A stretch of DNA of 7,264 nucleotides from the NCBI GenBank assembly GCA_030665485.1, contig DAOUZV010000058.1, forward strand, positions 1-7,264, written 5' to 3'. The notes beneath the pieces were generated by a model. It made no database searches. It had not been told where the DNA came from and was given only the letters and a program-made list of their open reading frames with translations. Of the stretch, positions 1 through 6,719 are shown piece by piece; the first letter of the stretch is position 1; every line of letters starts with the position of its first letter. Position numbers and translations under genes: made by a program. Source of the DNA: Chloroflexota bacterium. GTDB taxonomy: Bacteria > Chloroflexota > Dehalococcoidia > JABGRK01.

Positions 1-14
1 TGTAAGGAGGCCTG

Positions 15-524
15 ATGGATACAGATACGCTTTATGAAGAAAACATGTCCTCACTAATGATGAAAGCGGTAATAGCCTTAATGGGCGCCATCGCTATCGT
101 GTTTCTTGTATTTTATATCATCCAGGCCACCGGCGGAAGAATCGACGACAGCCCCAGCTGGTACTGGCTGATGATGTTTCTCGTCTTCGCGGTGGTAACG
201 GCCTTCGTTGTCAACTTCAGAAAGTTAACGATTATCATAATGTCCAGCACCATTACGGTGCGCTACGGCATGCTCAAAAGCGTAATCAAGTGGGAAAACG
301 TTGAAAAATGTACTTACGATAAGGACTCATCATTAGGCTACGGCGGCTTCGGGCTGCGCATTGCCCGCGGACATGGCACCTGGCTACGCGCCTACAACCT
401 GATGAGCCGCCCGCGCGTTGCCCTTGACCTCAAAACAGGTAAATCAAGGCGAATCGTGTTCTCCACAGATAATCCCGACCAGATTATGGAAATAGCCAAG
501 CAACAAGGTATCTCCACTTACTGA
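15..524 (+). CDS. Two-helix membrane protein with PH-like domain
   Basis: Function is unknown. The 169-residue protein has two hydrophobic segments, at about residues 16-37 and 50-68, separated by a short polar loop that carries GGRIDDSPSW. After these comes a soluble, beta-rich tail (about 70-165). The pattern there (KLTIIIMSSTITVRYG, then IKWENVEKC, later RPRVALDLKTGKSRRIVFSTDNPDQI) resembles bacterial PH-like domains that sit behind one or two membrane helices. The tail is presumably cytoplasmic. The start is well fixed: TAAGGAGG lies at 3-10, four bases before the ATG. Met11 and Met15 are possible later starts but lack such a site. The stop lies 8 bases before recO, so the two are probably co-transcribed and perhaps translationally coupled. 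This does not prove a shared role. The gene is very probably real; the PH-like assignment is by pattern only. Confidence 0.8.
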   Translation: MDTDTLYEENMSSLMMKAVIALMGAIAIVFLVFYIIQATGGRIDDSPSWYWLMMFLVFAVVTAFVVNFRKLTIIIMSSTITVRYGMLKSVIKWENVEKCTYDKDSSLGYGGFGLRIARGHGTWLRAYNLMSRPRVALDLKTGKSRRIVFSTDNPDQIMEIAKQQGISTY

Positions 525-532
525 ATAAGCAA

Positions 533-1291
533 ATGGCCAAGCCGCGTGTATATAAAACCGAAGCCATCGTTTTAAAACGAACCAACTTGGGTGAGGCGGA
601 TAAAATCCTCTCCCTTTACACCCCCAATCTGGGCAAAATCAGGGCCGTTGCCAAAGGCGTCAGGCGTCCCAAAAGCAAGCTGGGCGGCCACGTTGAGACC
701 CTTACCCACAGCTCCATGATGCTGGCCAAGGGGCGCAACCTCGATATCATCACCCAGAGCCAGACCATAGACAGTTTTCTACCACTACGCAGCGATCTGT
801 GGCAAACGAGTTGTGCCCTTTATACAGCCGAGCTTGTGGACCGCTTTACCGAGGAACACATCGAAAACTACCCTGTCTACAAGCTGCTGTTGAGCACTAT
901 CAATAGTATAGTAGAAGCCGATGACATCGATCTGCTGCTGCGTTATTTTGAGATACATCTGACGAGTTTTATGGGATACAAACCACAGCTTCACTCCTGT
1001 ATAAACTGCAAAAAAGAACTCGAACCAGTTGAAAACTACTTCAGCGCCAGCGGCGGCGGGGTGTTATGCCCAAATTGCAGAGCGGCCGAACCGAGGGTAA
1101 GACCGCTGTCGCTGAACGCGCTTAAAGTGATGCGGCTGTTTCAAGGCAGCAATTACGAGCAGGCTAGAAAAGTAAAACTAAATCCCGGACTGTCAAAAGA
1201 ACTTGAGACCACAATGCGGGAGTATATTCGATATATTTTAGAGCGGGAGGTAAAATCTGTGGAGTTTCTGGATCAGCTGAGAAGAACTTAA
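533..1291 (+). CDS. recO: DNA repair protein RecO
   Basis: RecO mediates recombinational repair in the RecFOR pathway. It works with RecR to load RecA on SSB-coated single-stranded DNA and can anneal strands. The 252-residue length is normal for the family. The N-terminal OB-fold is seen at about residues 5-80 (YKTEAIVLKRTNLGEADKIL, then the basic GKIRAVAKGVRRPKSKLGG). A helical C-terminal part contains a zinc-finger-like set of cysteines, C156-x2-C159 and C179-x2-C182. Its end (SLNALKVMRLFQ and LEREVKSVEFL) also fits the family. The ATG is 8 bases after the stop of the membrane protein gene. No good Shine-Dalgarno site lies directly before it, so coupling to the upstream gene is likely (inference). 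The stop is only 5 bases from the end of the oppositely directed HIT-family gene. Confidence 0.95.
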   Translation: MAKPRVYKTEAIVLKRTNLGEADKILSLYTPNLGKIRAVAKGVRRPKSKLGGHVETLTHSSMMLAKGRNLDIITQSQTIDSFLPLRSDLWQTSCALYTAELVDRFTEEHIENYPVYKLLLSTINSIVEADDIDLLLRYFEIHLTSFMGYKPQLHSCINCKKELEPVENYFSASGGGVLCPNCRAAEPRVRPLSLNALKVMRLFQGSNYEQARKVKLNPGLSKELETTMREYIRYILEREVKSVEFLDQLRRT

Positions 1292-1313
1292 AAGTACTAC
1301 ACCAAGTATTTTT
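1290..1313 (+). terminator. Possible weak recO terminator in the convergent junction
   Basis: Bases 1290-1298 (AAAAGTACT) can pair with 1305-1313 (AGTATTTTT) around a 6-base loop, giving 9 pairs that end in a U run on the plus strand. One pair is G-U (1294 with 1309) and only one is G-C, so the stem is weak. The G-U pair becomes a C-A mismatch on the minus strand, so the element suits recO transcripts better than the purine operon. It overlaps the stop codons of both genes. The function is tentative. Confidence 0.3.
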
Positions 1314-2358
1314 CAAGCGCCCCTGCCACCTCAAAGGGGTCGCTGGCAATAACGCTGGCGGCGTAGAGCTCCATAGCACCCACGTCGGAAACCTTGCTTT
1401 CCGGATCGCCGCGGTCAACTATGCGCACCATCACAGGGAAACCGCTCCAGTCCTCGTCAACATCGGCAATCGGCGGCATCTGGATTACCATATTGAAAGA
1501 ACTCACCGCGAAGCTATCACGTAAACAGCTCAAAACAACATACACCGCCTCCTTGAGAGAAGCGCTGAGTTGCGGCGCCATCAGCACCACTTCTTTTTCC
1601 TTTATCGGCGTTAGATGAGAAAGAACACGGACGTCATCGCGCTCAATCCCGCAGCCAACCGACTTATGTGCCTTATATAGATCATCAAAGTAATCGGAAC
1701 CATACTGCTCTTTGTAGGAGATGGCGGCGGCGCGGCGGCGTTCTATCTTGGCATAATGCATATGACGCGTCAGTGCCACCTGTGCATGGCCATGCACCAG
1801 CGAGGCTCCCGCTTTCCACAGGCAGTTCCACATAAAGAAGTAATACCTGGCCTCAGCGTCGACCTTATGGGCTTCCATTGCCCACTTAAGGCCGGTATCG
1901 ATGTAGTCAGCCACCTGCTCCGAGGTGAACTTTAGCGGGTTGGATTTATTGAAAATCACGATTCCGTGTAGTCCATCGTACTTGGCCACGTTGCCGGCGG
2001 TAATGCAGTACTTGCCCTCGATACGACCGAAAACGTCCTCTGGAGTGTTTTTCAGCGGATCGTCGAACGGGTCGTGGCCCACAACCACCTCGCTGTATTC
2101 TCTGGGAGCCATGGGTCGGTCGGCCCGCAGCTTGTTGAACAGCGACTCCTCAAATGTAACAAGGTTGGTAACTCGAATGACCTTTTGATGAAGAGTCTCC
2201 TCAACCGAGCCAAAGTGCGCTTTTATCCAATCGTGCATCGTTTCAGGAGGGCGTATTTGTCCCTCGGTCGCGCAAACGTGGAAAAGGCGGAGGAACCTTG
2301 TCTTCTCCTCCGCCTTGAGCAAATCTACAATCTTATCTAAGTCGGTAATCTCCGACAT
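1297..2358 (-). CDS. HIT/GalT-superfamily nucleotidyltransferase- or phosphorylase-like protein
   Basis: This is a 353-residue protein of unknown substrate. Residues 184-194 read GASLVHGHAQV, the His-x-His-x-Gln signature (H189, H191, Q193) of the GalT and Ap4A-phosphorylase branches of the HIT superfamily. In those families the second histidine forms a nucleotidyl intermediate. The preceding WNCLWKAGAS resembles the Asn/Gly-rich lead-in of Ap4A phosphorylases and GalT. I do not see the paired cysteines that bind zinc in classical GalT. Only one scattered cysteine, C29, lies in the N-terminal part. The start is the ATG at 2358, behind AAAAGGAGCC (2361-2370). An in-frame ATG upstream at 2421 would overlap purH and add unrelated residues. 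The gene lies 16 bases after purH, so it is probably the last gene of the purine operon. This suggests, but does not show, a nucleotide-related reaction. Galactose metabolism is unlikely given the neighbours. Confidence 0.8.
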   Translation of the reverse strand: MSEITDLDKIVDLLKAEEKTRFLRLFHVCATEGQIRPPETMHDWIKAHFGSVEETLHQKVIRVTNLVTFEESLFNKLRADRPMAPREYSEVVVGHDPFDDPLKNTPEDVFGRIEGKYCITAGNVAKYDGLHGIVIFNKSNPLKFTSEQVADYIDTGLKWAMEAHKVDAEARYYFFMWNCLWKAGASLVHGHAQVALTRHMHYAKIERRRAAAISYKEQYGSDYFDDLYKAHKSVGCGIERDDVRVLSHLTPIKEKEVVLMAPQLSASLKEAVYVVLSCLRDSFAVSSFNMVIQMPPIADVDEDWSGFPVMVRIVDRGDPESKVSDVGAMELYAASVIASDPFEVAGALEKYLV

Positions 2359-2360
2359 AA

Positions 2361-2370
2361 GGCTCCTTTT
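2361..2370 (-). promoter_or_regulatory. Ribosome binding site fixing the start of the HIT-family gene
   Basis: On the minus strand this reads AAAAGGAGCC, placing GGAG four bases before the ATG at 2358. It lies in the 16-base gap after the purH stop. It decides against the longer reading frame opening at 2421. Confidence 0.75.
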
Positions 2371-2374
2371 AGTC

Positions 2375-3901
2375 CTAGTGCCTGAAGTGCCTGACTCCGG
2401 TAAACACCATTGCCATACCATACTTATCGGCAGCCTCGATGGAAGCTTTATCGTTCACCGAACCACCGGGCTGTATTATGGCCGTAATTCCCGCCTTGTG
2501 CGCCAGGTCAACGCAATCGGGGAACGGGAAAAAGGCGTCGGAGGCCATAACAGCGCCTTTGGCCTCATCACCAGACAGTTTGAACGAAAGCTCGACGCTG
2601 ATGACGCGGTTGGGCTGGCCAGCGCCCATGCCCAGCAGTGTCTGATCCTTGGCAAAAACAATGGCGTTGGATTTGATGTGCTTAACAGCCCTGAAGGCGA
2701 ATATCAGATCCTTGAGTTCCTGCTCCGTTGGGCGGCGTTTCGTAGCTGTTTTGAGTTCAAGATTCTCCTCGGGATATATGTCGGGGTCCTGAAGCAGCAT
2801 TCCGCCCTCAACGCGGCGATAGTCATACCCCTTGAAGTCCGATGGCTTGGCCAACAGAATACGAACATCCTTCTTCTTCTTTATATACTCAAGTGCATCA
2901 TCATCATAAGCCGGTGCAATCACTATTTCGTAGAAGTTCTTGTGTATCTCCTCCGCTGTGGCTAGGTCGACCTTGCGGTTCAGAGCGCATATGCCACCAA
3001 ACGCGGAAACAGAATCTCCGGCATACGCCCGCTTGTAGGCTTCCACCAGCACCGGGTGTGAGGCCAGGCCGCAGGAGTTGGTGTGTTTTACCACGGATAC
3101 GGTAGGATCGCTGTAATCTGTCGCTGTACTCCAGGCCGCGTCGGCATCGAGTATGTTGTTAAACGAAAGCGCCTTGCCCCACAACTGCTCAGCGGAGATA
3201 ATGCCTGTCTTTTCAGCACCACCGACCACCATCTCTTCATAGAAGGCTGCCTTCTGGTGCGAGTTCTCGCCGTATCGCAGGTCGTACTTCTTCTTCAGTG
3301 CAATCGTCATATCATCGGGCAGCCCATCCGCATCGCCCCTGAGGTACTGTGAAATGGCGGTATCGTAAGTGGCGGTGTGCTGATATGCCTTCTGTGCCAG
3401 CTTTTTGCGCTCACCTGCAGGAACTTCGCCTTTCTCTAGCAATGCGAGCACGTTAGCATAATCATCGGGATCTACGACGACGAGCACGCTGGGGAAGTTC
3501 TTGGCGGATGCCCTTATCATGGTTGGCCCACCTATATCGATGTTCTCAAGCGCATCGGCAAGGGTCACATCCGGCTTGGCTACGGTCTGCACAAACGGAT
3601 AAAGATTGACCACCACCATATCAATAGGGTCTATCTTGTTGCTATCAAGTTCTTTCATGTGGTCGGGTTTATCGCGTCTGGCCAGAATTCCACCGTGCAC
3701 CATGGGGTGTAGCGTTTTTACGCGGCCGTTGAGTATTTCGGGAAAACCGGTCAGGTCCGAAACACTGTGCACTTTGACACCGGCATCAGCAAGCGCCTTT
3801 TTGGTGCCACCGGTACTGTAAATATCTACGTTCAACTTTTCTAAACCCTTGGCGAAATCAACCAGTCCGGCTTTGTTCGACACACTGAGAATAGCTTTCA
3901 T
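2375..3901 (-). CDS. purH: Bifunctional AICAR formyltransferase / IMP cyclohydrolase PurH
   Basis: PurH catalyses the last two steps of de novo purine synthesis in the cytoplasm: formylation of AICAR by 10-formyltetrahydrofolate to FAICAR, then cyclisation to IMP. The 508-residue length is normal. The N-terminal MGS-fold cyclohydrolase domain shows STGGT (29-33), GRVKTLHP (59-66), NLYPF (99-103) and DIGGP (122-126). The formyltransferase domain shows RYGENSHQ (209-216), FNNILDADAAW (247-257), the catalytic-type Lys272-His273 pair, KSNAIV (410-415), GMGAGQPNRV (424-433), SDAFFPF (454-460), QPGGS (477-481) and the typical end TGVRHFRH. One oddity is that residues 273-278 read HTNSCG, where I recall HTNPCG or HANPCG in most relatives. 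The start has GGAGG at 3909-3913, seven bases before the ATG. It lies 69 bases downstream of purM in the same operon. Confidence 0.97.
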   Translation of the reverse strand: MKAILSVSNKAGLVDFAKGLEKLNVDIYSTGGTKKALADAGVKVHSVSDLTGFPEILNGRVKTLHPMVHGGILARRDKPDHMKELDSNKIDPIDMVVVNLYPFVQTVAKPDVTLADALENIDIGGPTMIRASAKNFPSVLVVVDPDDYANVLALLEKGEVPAGERKKLAQKAYQHTATYDTAISQYLRGDADGLPDDMTIALKKKYDLRYGENSHQKAAFYEEMVVGGAEKTGIISAEQLWGKALSFNNILDADAAWSTATDYSDPTVSVVKHTNSCGLASHPVLVEAYKRAYAGDSVSAFGGICALNRKVDLATAEEIHKNFYEIVIAPAYDDDALEYIKKKKDVRILLAKPSDFKGYDYRRVEGGMLLQDPDIYPEENLELKTATKRRPTEQELKDLIFAFRAVKHIKSNAIVFAKDQTLLGMGAGQPNRVISVELSFKLSGDEAKGAVMASDAFFPFPDCVDLAHKAGITAIIQPGGSVNDKASIEAADKYGMAMVFTGVRHFRH

Positions 3902-3970
3902 ACCTCATCCTCCATTTTCTATTTTGGCTTTCTTAATTCTCAATCATTCCTTTTCGATGATATTCCAATC

Positions 3971-4990
3971 TCAGTCTATTATAACCTTGTAGTCCAACTT
4001 TTTCGACTCAACTACCTCGCCCACAACCAGCGCATCAGCAATATCATACTTTATTCTTTCGACATCGCTTGGTGAGCAAACCAACACCATACCCAGACCC
4101 ATGTTGAAGACGCGATACATCTCAGATGGATCGACATCGCCTTTCTTCTGTATCAGCTCGAATATGGGCAAGACATTCCACGAATCTGATCTGAAGCTTG
4201 CAACAAGCCCATCCGGTACTATGCGCGGGACGTTTTCGATAAGCCCGCCTCCAGTTATATGAGCCATACCCTTTATATAAGGTAGTATCGGCTTGGCCGT
4301 TTTATAATAACAGCGATGAGGTTCAAGAAGAACTTCGCCAAGGGTTCGACCGAGTTCGGGATAAACATTGTTCAGGCTTGCAGCATCCTCCCCAAATATT
4401 TTGCGAACCAGCGAATAACCATTGGTATGCAACCCGCTGGACGGCAGTCCCAAAATGATATCGCCCGCTGCGATACCTGCGCCATTAATCACCCTATCTT
4501 TTTCAACTATACCTAGAACAAAACCAACCAGATCGTAATCGCCATCGGCGTACATGCCCGGCAACTCGGCCGTCTCGCCGCCTATAAGCGCAATACCGGC
4601 ATCGCGGCAGGCAAAAGCCAAACCACTTACTATGCTCTCCGCCTGAGCAGGATCAAGGCTGGCCACAGCCAGATAGTCCATAAAGAAAAGCGGCGAAGCG
4701 CCACATGTGAAGATGTCGTTTATACAGTGGTTTACTATATCGATGCCCACAGTATCATGCTTGTTGAGTGCTATAGCAAGCTTGAGTTTGGTGCCAACGC
4801 TGTCCACGCTGGAAACAAGAACTTTGTCGCTGTCGTTCGATAGCTGATAAAGCCCGCCGAAAAAACCGAGATCGGTAAGAACATGAGAATTAAAGGTGGA
4901 GCGGGCGTGTTTTTTGATGCGGCTGACCGCCTCATTACCGGCGTCTATGTTCACTCCGGCAGCGGCGTATTTACTCATTTCCTGCGCCAA
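3971..4990 (-). CDS. purM: Phosphoribosylformylglycinamidine cyclo-ligase (AIR synthetase) PurM
   Basis: PurM converts FGAM and ATP to aminoimidazole ribonucleotide, closing the imidazole ring. The protein is 339 residues from the start given, against about 345 usual. Motifs seen are DSVGTK (63-68), GGETAELPGMY (137-147), SSGLHTNGYSLVR (184-196), HITGGGLIEN (244-253) and FNMGLGM (295-301), all typical of PurM and in the expected order. The start is uncertain. The one given is a TTG at 4990 with GGAG ten bases upstream (5001-5004). An in-frame ATG at 4978 would give MSKYAAAGVNIDAG, which matches the family N-terminus better, but its AGGA is only one base from the codon. The gap to purF is 44 bases and to purH 69 bases. 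I saw no terminator in either gap. Confidence 0.96.
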   Translation of the reverse strand: MAQEMSKYAAAGVNIDAGNEAVSRIKKHARSTFNSHVLTDLGFFGGLYQLSNDSDKVLVSSVDSVGTKLKLAIALNKHDTVGIDIVNHCINDIFTCGASPLFFMDYLAVASLDPAQAESIVSGLAFACRDAGIALIGGETAELPGMYADGDYDLVGFVLGIVEKDRVINGAGIAAGDIILGLPSSGLHTNGYSLVRKIFGEDAASLNNVYPELGRTLGEVLLEPHRCYYKTAKPILPYIKGMAHITGGGLIENVPRIVPDGLVASFRSDSWNVLPIFELIQKKGDVDPSEMYRVFNMGLGMVLVCSPSDVERIKYDIADALVVGEVVESKKLDYKVIID

Positions 4991-5034
4991 TTTCTTTAGT
5001 CTCCAGGTTTTAGTCTTATAAAGAGCCCGAATCT

Positions 5035-6414
5035 TTAAGATTCCAAGGCCAGCTTGTCCATCTCAAGCTGTACGGGAACCGGATAATCACCGGTAAAGCA
5101 GGCCAAACACAGCTCGCTTTGGGCAATACCAACCGCCTTAAGCAAGCCTTCCACACTTAAGTACCCCAGCGAATCAGCCCCGATGTGCCGGGCTATCTCC
5201 GAAACCGTCTTTTGAGCCGCTATCAGTTCGGCCCTGGTGGCCATATCCACACCCAAAAAGCACGGATAGCGCAGAGGCGGAGCGCAGATACGCATATGAA
5301 CTTCCTTCGCTCCAGCCCTTCTCAGCATACTTATAACATGCGGAGTGGTAGTACCACGTACTATGCTGTCGTCTATAACAACCAGACGCTTTCCCTCTAT
5401 TATCCGGGGCAATGGATTGAATTTGAGCTTAACACCAAGGTCTCTGATACGCTGATCGGGCTCGATAAAAGTGCGCCCTACATATCTGTTCTTAAGCAGT
5501 CCCTCACTGACCGGAATGCCCGACTGACGTGCATAGCCGATGCCTGCGGCAGTAGCTGAGTCCGGGACACCAATGACAAGGTCGGCATCAACCGGATGCT
5601 CTATGGCCAGTTGTGCCCCCATCGCCTCCCGCGTGGCATACAACAAACGGTCTTTTATAACACTGTCAGGACGGGCAAAGTAGATGTATTCGAATACACA
5701 AAAGGCATGTTTTTCTGATGTCTCCTTGTGGCTCTTAAGGCCCTCGGTGCTGATTTCAAGTATCTCGCCGGGCTCAACGTCGCGCACCGAATATACACCT
5801 AAATGATCCAGAGCACAGCTTTCAGATGCCATCATCCAATGGCCGTTTATCTGACCTAAACTCATCGGGCGAACGCCCAGAGGATCGCGAACGCCAAATA
5901 ACTTATCGGGTGTCATGATAACAAGGCAATATGCCCCGATCAAGCGATGCATGGTAGATCTTATTTTATCCACCCACGTCTTCTCCGGCGAGGAGGCGAT
6001 TAAGTACGCTATAACTTCAGAATCGGTGGAGGTGGTAAAGGTATATCCCTTGTCCTTAAGCTCTTGCCGCAGGTACTCCGCATTGATCAGGTTCCCATTG
6101 TGTGCGAGTGCCATTGTGCCGAGAGAGCTATCAACAGATATAGGCTGTGCGTTAGCAATGTGGCTTGATCCGGTGGTGGAATAACGGTTGTGGCCGATAG
6201 CCATGTCCCCGAAGAGTTGCCCCAGCGTGGGCTCATCAAAAACCTGACCCACAAGACCCATGCTGGTGTGTAAGTGAATCCGCTGCCCGTCCGCCGTGGC
6301 AATTCCGGCGCTTTCCTGGCCGCGGTGCTGAAGAGCGTATAAGGCGAAGAAGGTGAGTCTGGCTACATCCTCACCGGGGGCATAAACACCAAATATTCCG
6401 CACGACTCATGCAT
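5035..6414 (-). CDS. purF: Amidophosphoribosyltransferase (glutamine PRPP amidotransferase) PurF
   Basis: PurF makes 5-phosphoribosylamine from PRPP and glutamine, the committing step of purine synthesis. The 459-residue protein starts MHESCGIFGVY, so a four-residue propeptide would be removed to expose Cys5 as the N-terminal nucleophile. The glutaminase domain shows HRGQESAG (30-37), YSTTGSS (78-84), HNGNL (105-109) and GVRDPLGVRP (174-183). The phosphoribosyltransferase domain has the PRPP loop VVIDDSIVRGTTT (345-357). Cys239, Cys385, Cys436 and Cys439 match the four [4Fe-4S] ligands of the Bacillus-type enzyme, so this is the oxygen-sensitive, iron-sulfur form. The start is fixed by the motif and by an in-frame TAA directly upstream. 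The Shine-Dalgarno match is poor. It is the first gene of the minus-strand operon, with a good promoter about 50-80 bases upstream. Confidence 0.97.
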   Translation of the reverse strand: MHESCGIFGVYAPGEDVARLTFFALYALQHRGQESAGIATADGQRIHLHTSMGLVGQVFDEPTLGQLFGDMAIGHNRYSTTGSSHIANAQPISVDSSLGTMALAHNGNLINAEYLRQELKDKGYTFTTSTDSEVIAYLIASSPEKTWVDKIRSTMHRLIGAYCLVIMTPDKLFGVRDPLGVRPMSLGQINGHWMMASESCALDHLGVYSVRDVEPGEILEISTEGLKSHKETSEKHAFCVFEYIYFARPDSVIKDRLLYATREAMGAQLAIEHPVDADLVIGVPDSATAAGIGYARQSGIPVSEGLLKNRYVGRTFIEPDQRIRDLGVKLKFNPLPRIIEGKRLVVIDDSIVRGTTTPHVISMLRRAGAKEVHMRICAPPLRYPCFLGVDMATRAELIAAQKTVSEIARHIGADSLGYLSVEGLLKAVGIAQSELCLACFTGDYPVPVQLEMDKLALES

Positions 6415-6465
6415 TTAAGCTTAAGCTGCCCACTTTCAATGCAAAATGACAAACCCGCCAATTTG

Positions 6466-6495
6466 AGTATAGCTCCACAGGAGCCTTTGGGTCAA
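6466..6495 (-). promoter_or_regulatory. Predicted sigma70-type promoter of the purF operon
   Basis: On the minus strand, TTGACC (6495-6490) and TATACT (6471-6466) each match the consensus at 5 of 6 positions and are 18 bases apart. Transcription would start near 6459, leaving a 5' leader of about 45 bases before purF. The match is by eye and needs start-site mapping. Confidence 0.6.
6472..6484. promoter_or_regulatory. Inverted repeat inside the purF promoter spacer, possible operator
   Basis: GCTCC-ACA-GGAGC is a perfect 5-base inverted repeat with a 3-base centre. It sits immediately against the -10 box, between it and the -35 box, so a protein bound here would block RNA polymerase. It is short, and chance is possible. 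I do not recognise it as a known PurR site. Confidence 0.3.
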
Positions 6496-6588
6496 CCCTG
6501 TACTCATATAAAAACCCATGGATATCATCAATTACCACCCAGCGGCGTCAGGACACTATTATCGCTATCGAATGGGCCAGTTTTTGAA

Positions 6589-6618
6589 TTGACATTAAAC
6601 GCCCTTTTATGCTATGGT
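6589..6618 (+). promoter_or_regulatory. Predicted sigma70-type promoter for the LivH-type gene
   Basis: A perfect TTGACA at 6589-6594 is followed after 18 bases by TATGGT (6613-6618), which matches TATAAT at 4 of 6 positions. Transcription would start near 6625 and give a leader of roughly 95 bases. The -10 box is moderate. Confidence 0.5.
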
Positions 6619-6644
6619 TTCGGCGATGATTTGGGGGGTATGAA

Positions 6645-6676
6645 CGGGAGTGCTTGCCTTATGGTAGGCGCTCCTG
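6645..6676 (+). promoter_or_regulatory. Stable leader hairpin upstream of the LivH-type gene
   Basis: Bases 6645-6658 pair with 6663-6676 without a mismatch, giving a 14-bp stem with loop TTAT (6659-6662). Four pairs are G-U (6646-6675, 6651-6670, 6654-6667, 6656-6665). These become C-A mismatches on the minus strand, so the structure belongs to a plus-strand RNA. No U run follows, so it does not look like an intrinsic terminator. It ends 10 bases before the AGGAGG site. Its role could be transcript stability or control of translation. Confidence 0.55.
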
Positions 6677-6686
6677 CTTGATACAT

Positions 6687-6711
6687 AGGAGGAAAATCAC
6701 CAAGAGGTGAT
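6687..6711 (+). promoter_or_regulatory. Double Shine-Dalgarno region with a small hairpin
   Basis: AGGAGG at 6687-6692 is a strong ribosome-binding sequence. A second candidate, GAGGTGAT (6704-6711), also matches the 16S tail. The second lies partly in a perfect 6-bp hairpin, ATCACC (6696-6701) with GGTGAT (6706-6711), loop AAGA. If the hairpin forms, it hides the second site and brings AGGAGG to an effective 11 bases from the AUA at 6720. If it opens, GAGGTG is 7 bases from AUC 6717 and 10 from AUA 6720. A 12-base palindrome (6711-6722) follows. Confidence 0.45.
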
Positions 6712-6719
6712 ATGATATC

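Larger units (their letters stand above)
6415..6719. other. Divergent intergenic control region between purF and the LivH gene
   Basis: About 300 bases without a convincing protein gene. It contains the purF promoter (minus strand), a promoter for the LivH-type gene (plus strand) about 93 bases away measured between the -35 boxes, and a plus-strand leader of roughly 95 bases with two hairpins. A perfect 10-base palindrome, TTAAGCTTAA, lies at 6415-6424, directly before the purF ATG. I saw no purine riboswitch; the purF leader, at about 45 bases, is too short for one. Confidence 0.75.

Noticed and set aside
2359..2421. Longer start for the HIT-family gene (in-frame ATG at 2421)
   Set aside because: It would overlap the coding end of purH and add a low-similarity segment, while the ATG at 2358 has a well-spaced AAAAGGAGCC.
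2315..2965. 216-codon plus-strand open frame opposite purH
   Set aside because: It is antisense to well-conserved PurH sequence and has no family resemblance or ribosome site.
3902..3970. Internal promoter or terminator between purM and purH
   Set aside because: The 69-base gap holds the purH ribosome site but no convincing -35/-10 pair or hairpin.
6415..6465. Purine or other riboswitch in the purF leader
   Set aside because: The predicted leader is only about 45 bases and shows no aptamer-like paired regions, only a short TTAAGCTTAA palindrome.
6645..6676. Leader hairpin as an intrinsic terminator
   Set aside because: No U run follows on the plus strand, and the stem is broken by C-A mismatches if read on the minus strand.
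6409..6681. 90-codon plus-strand open frame across the purF start and the intergenic region
   Set aside because: It begins inside purF on the opposite strand, has no ribosome site, runs through both predicted promoters, and the peptide shows no recognisable domain. Only its last 13 codons are considered as a possible leader peptide.
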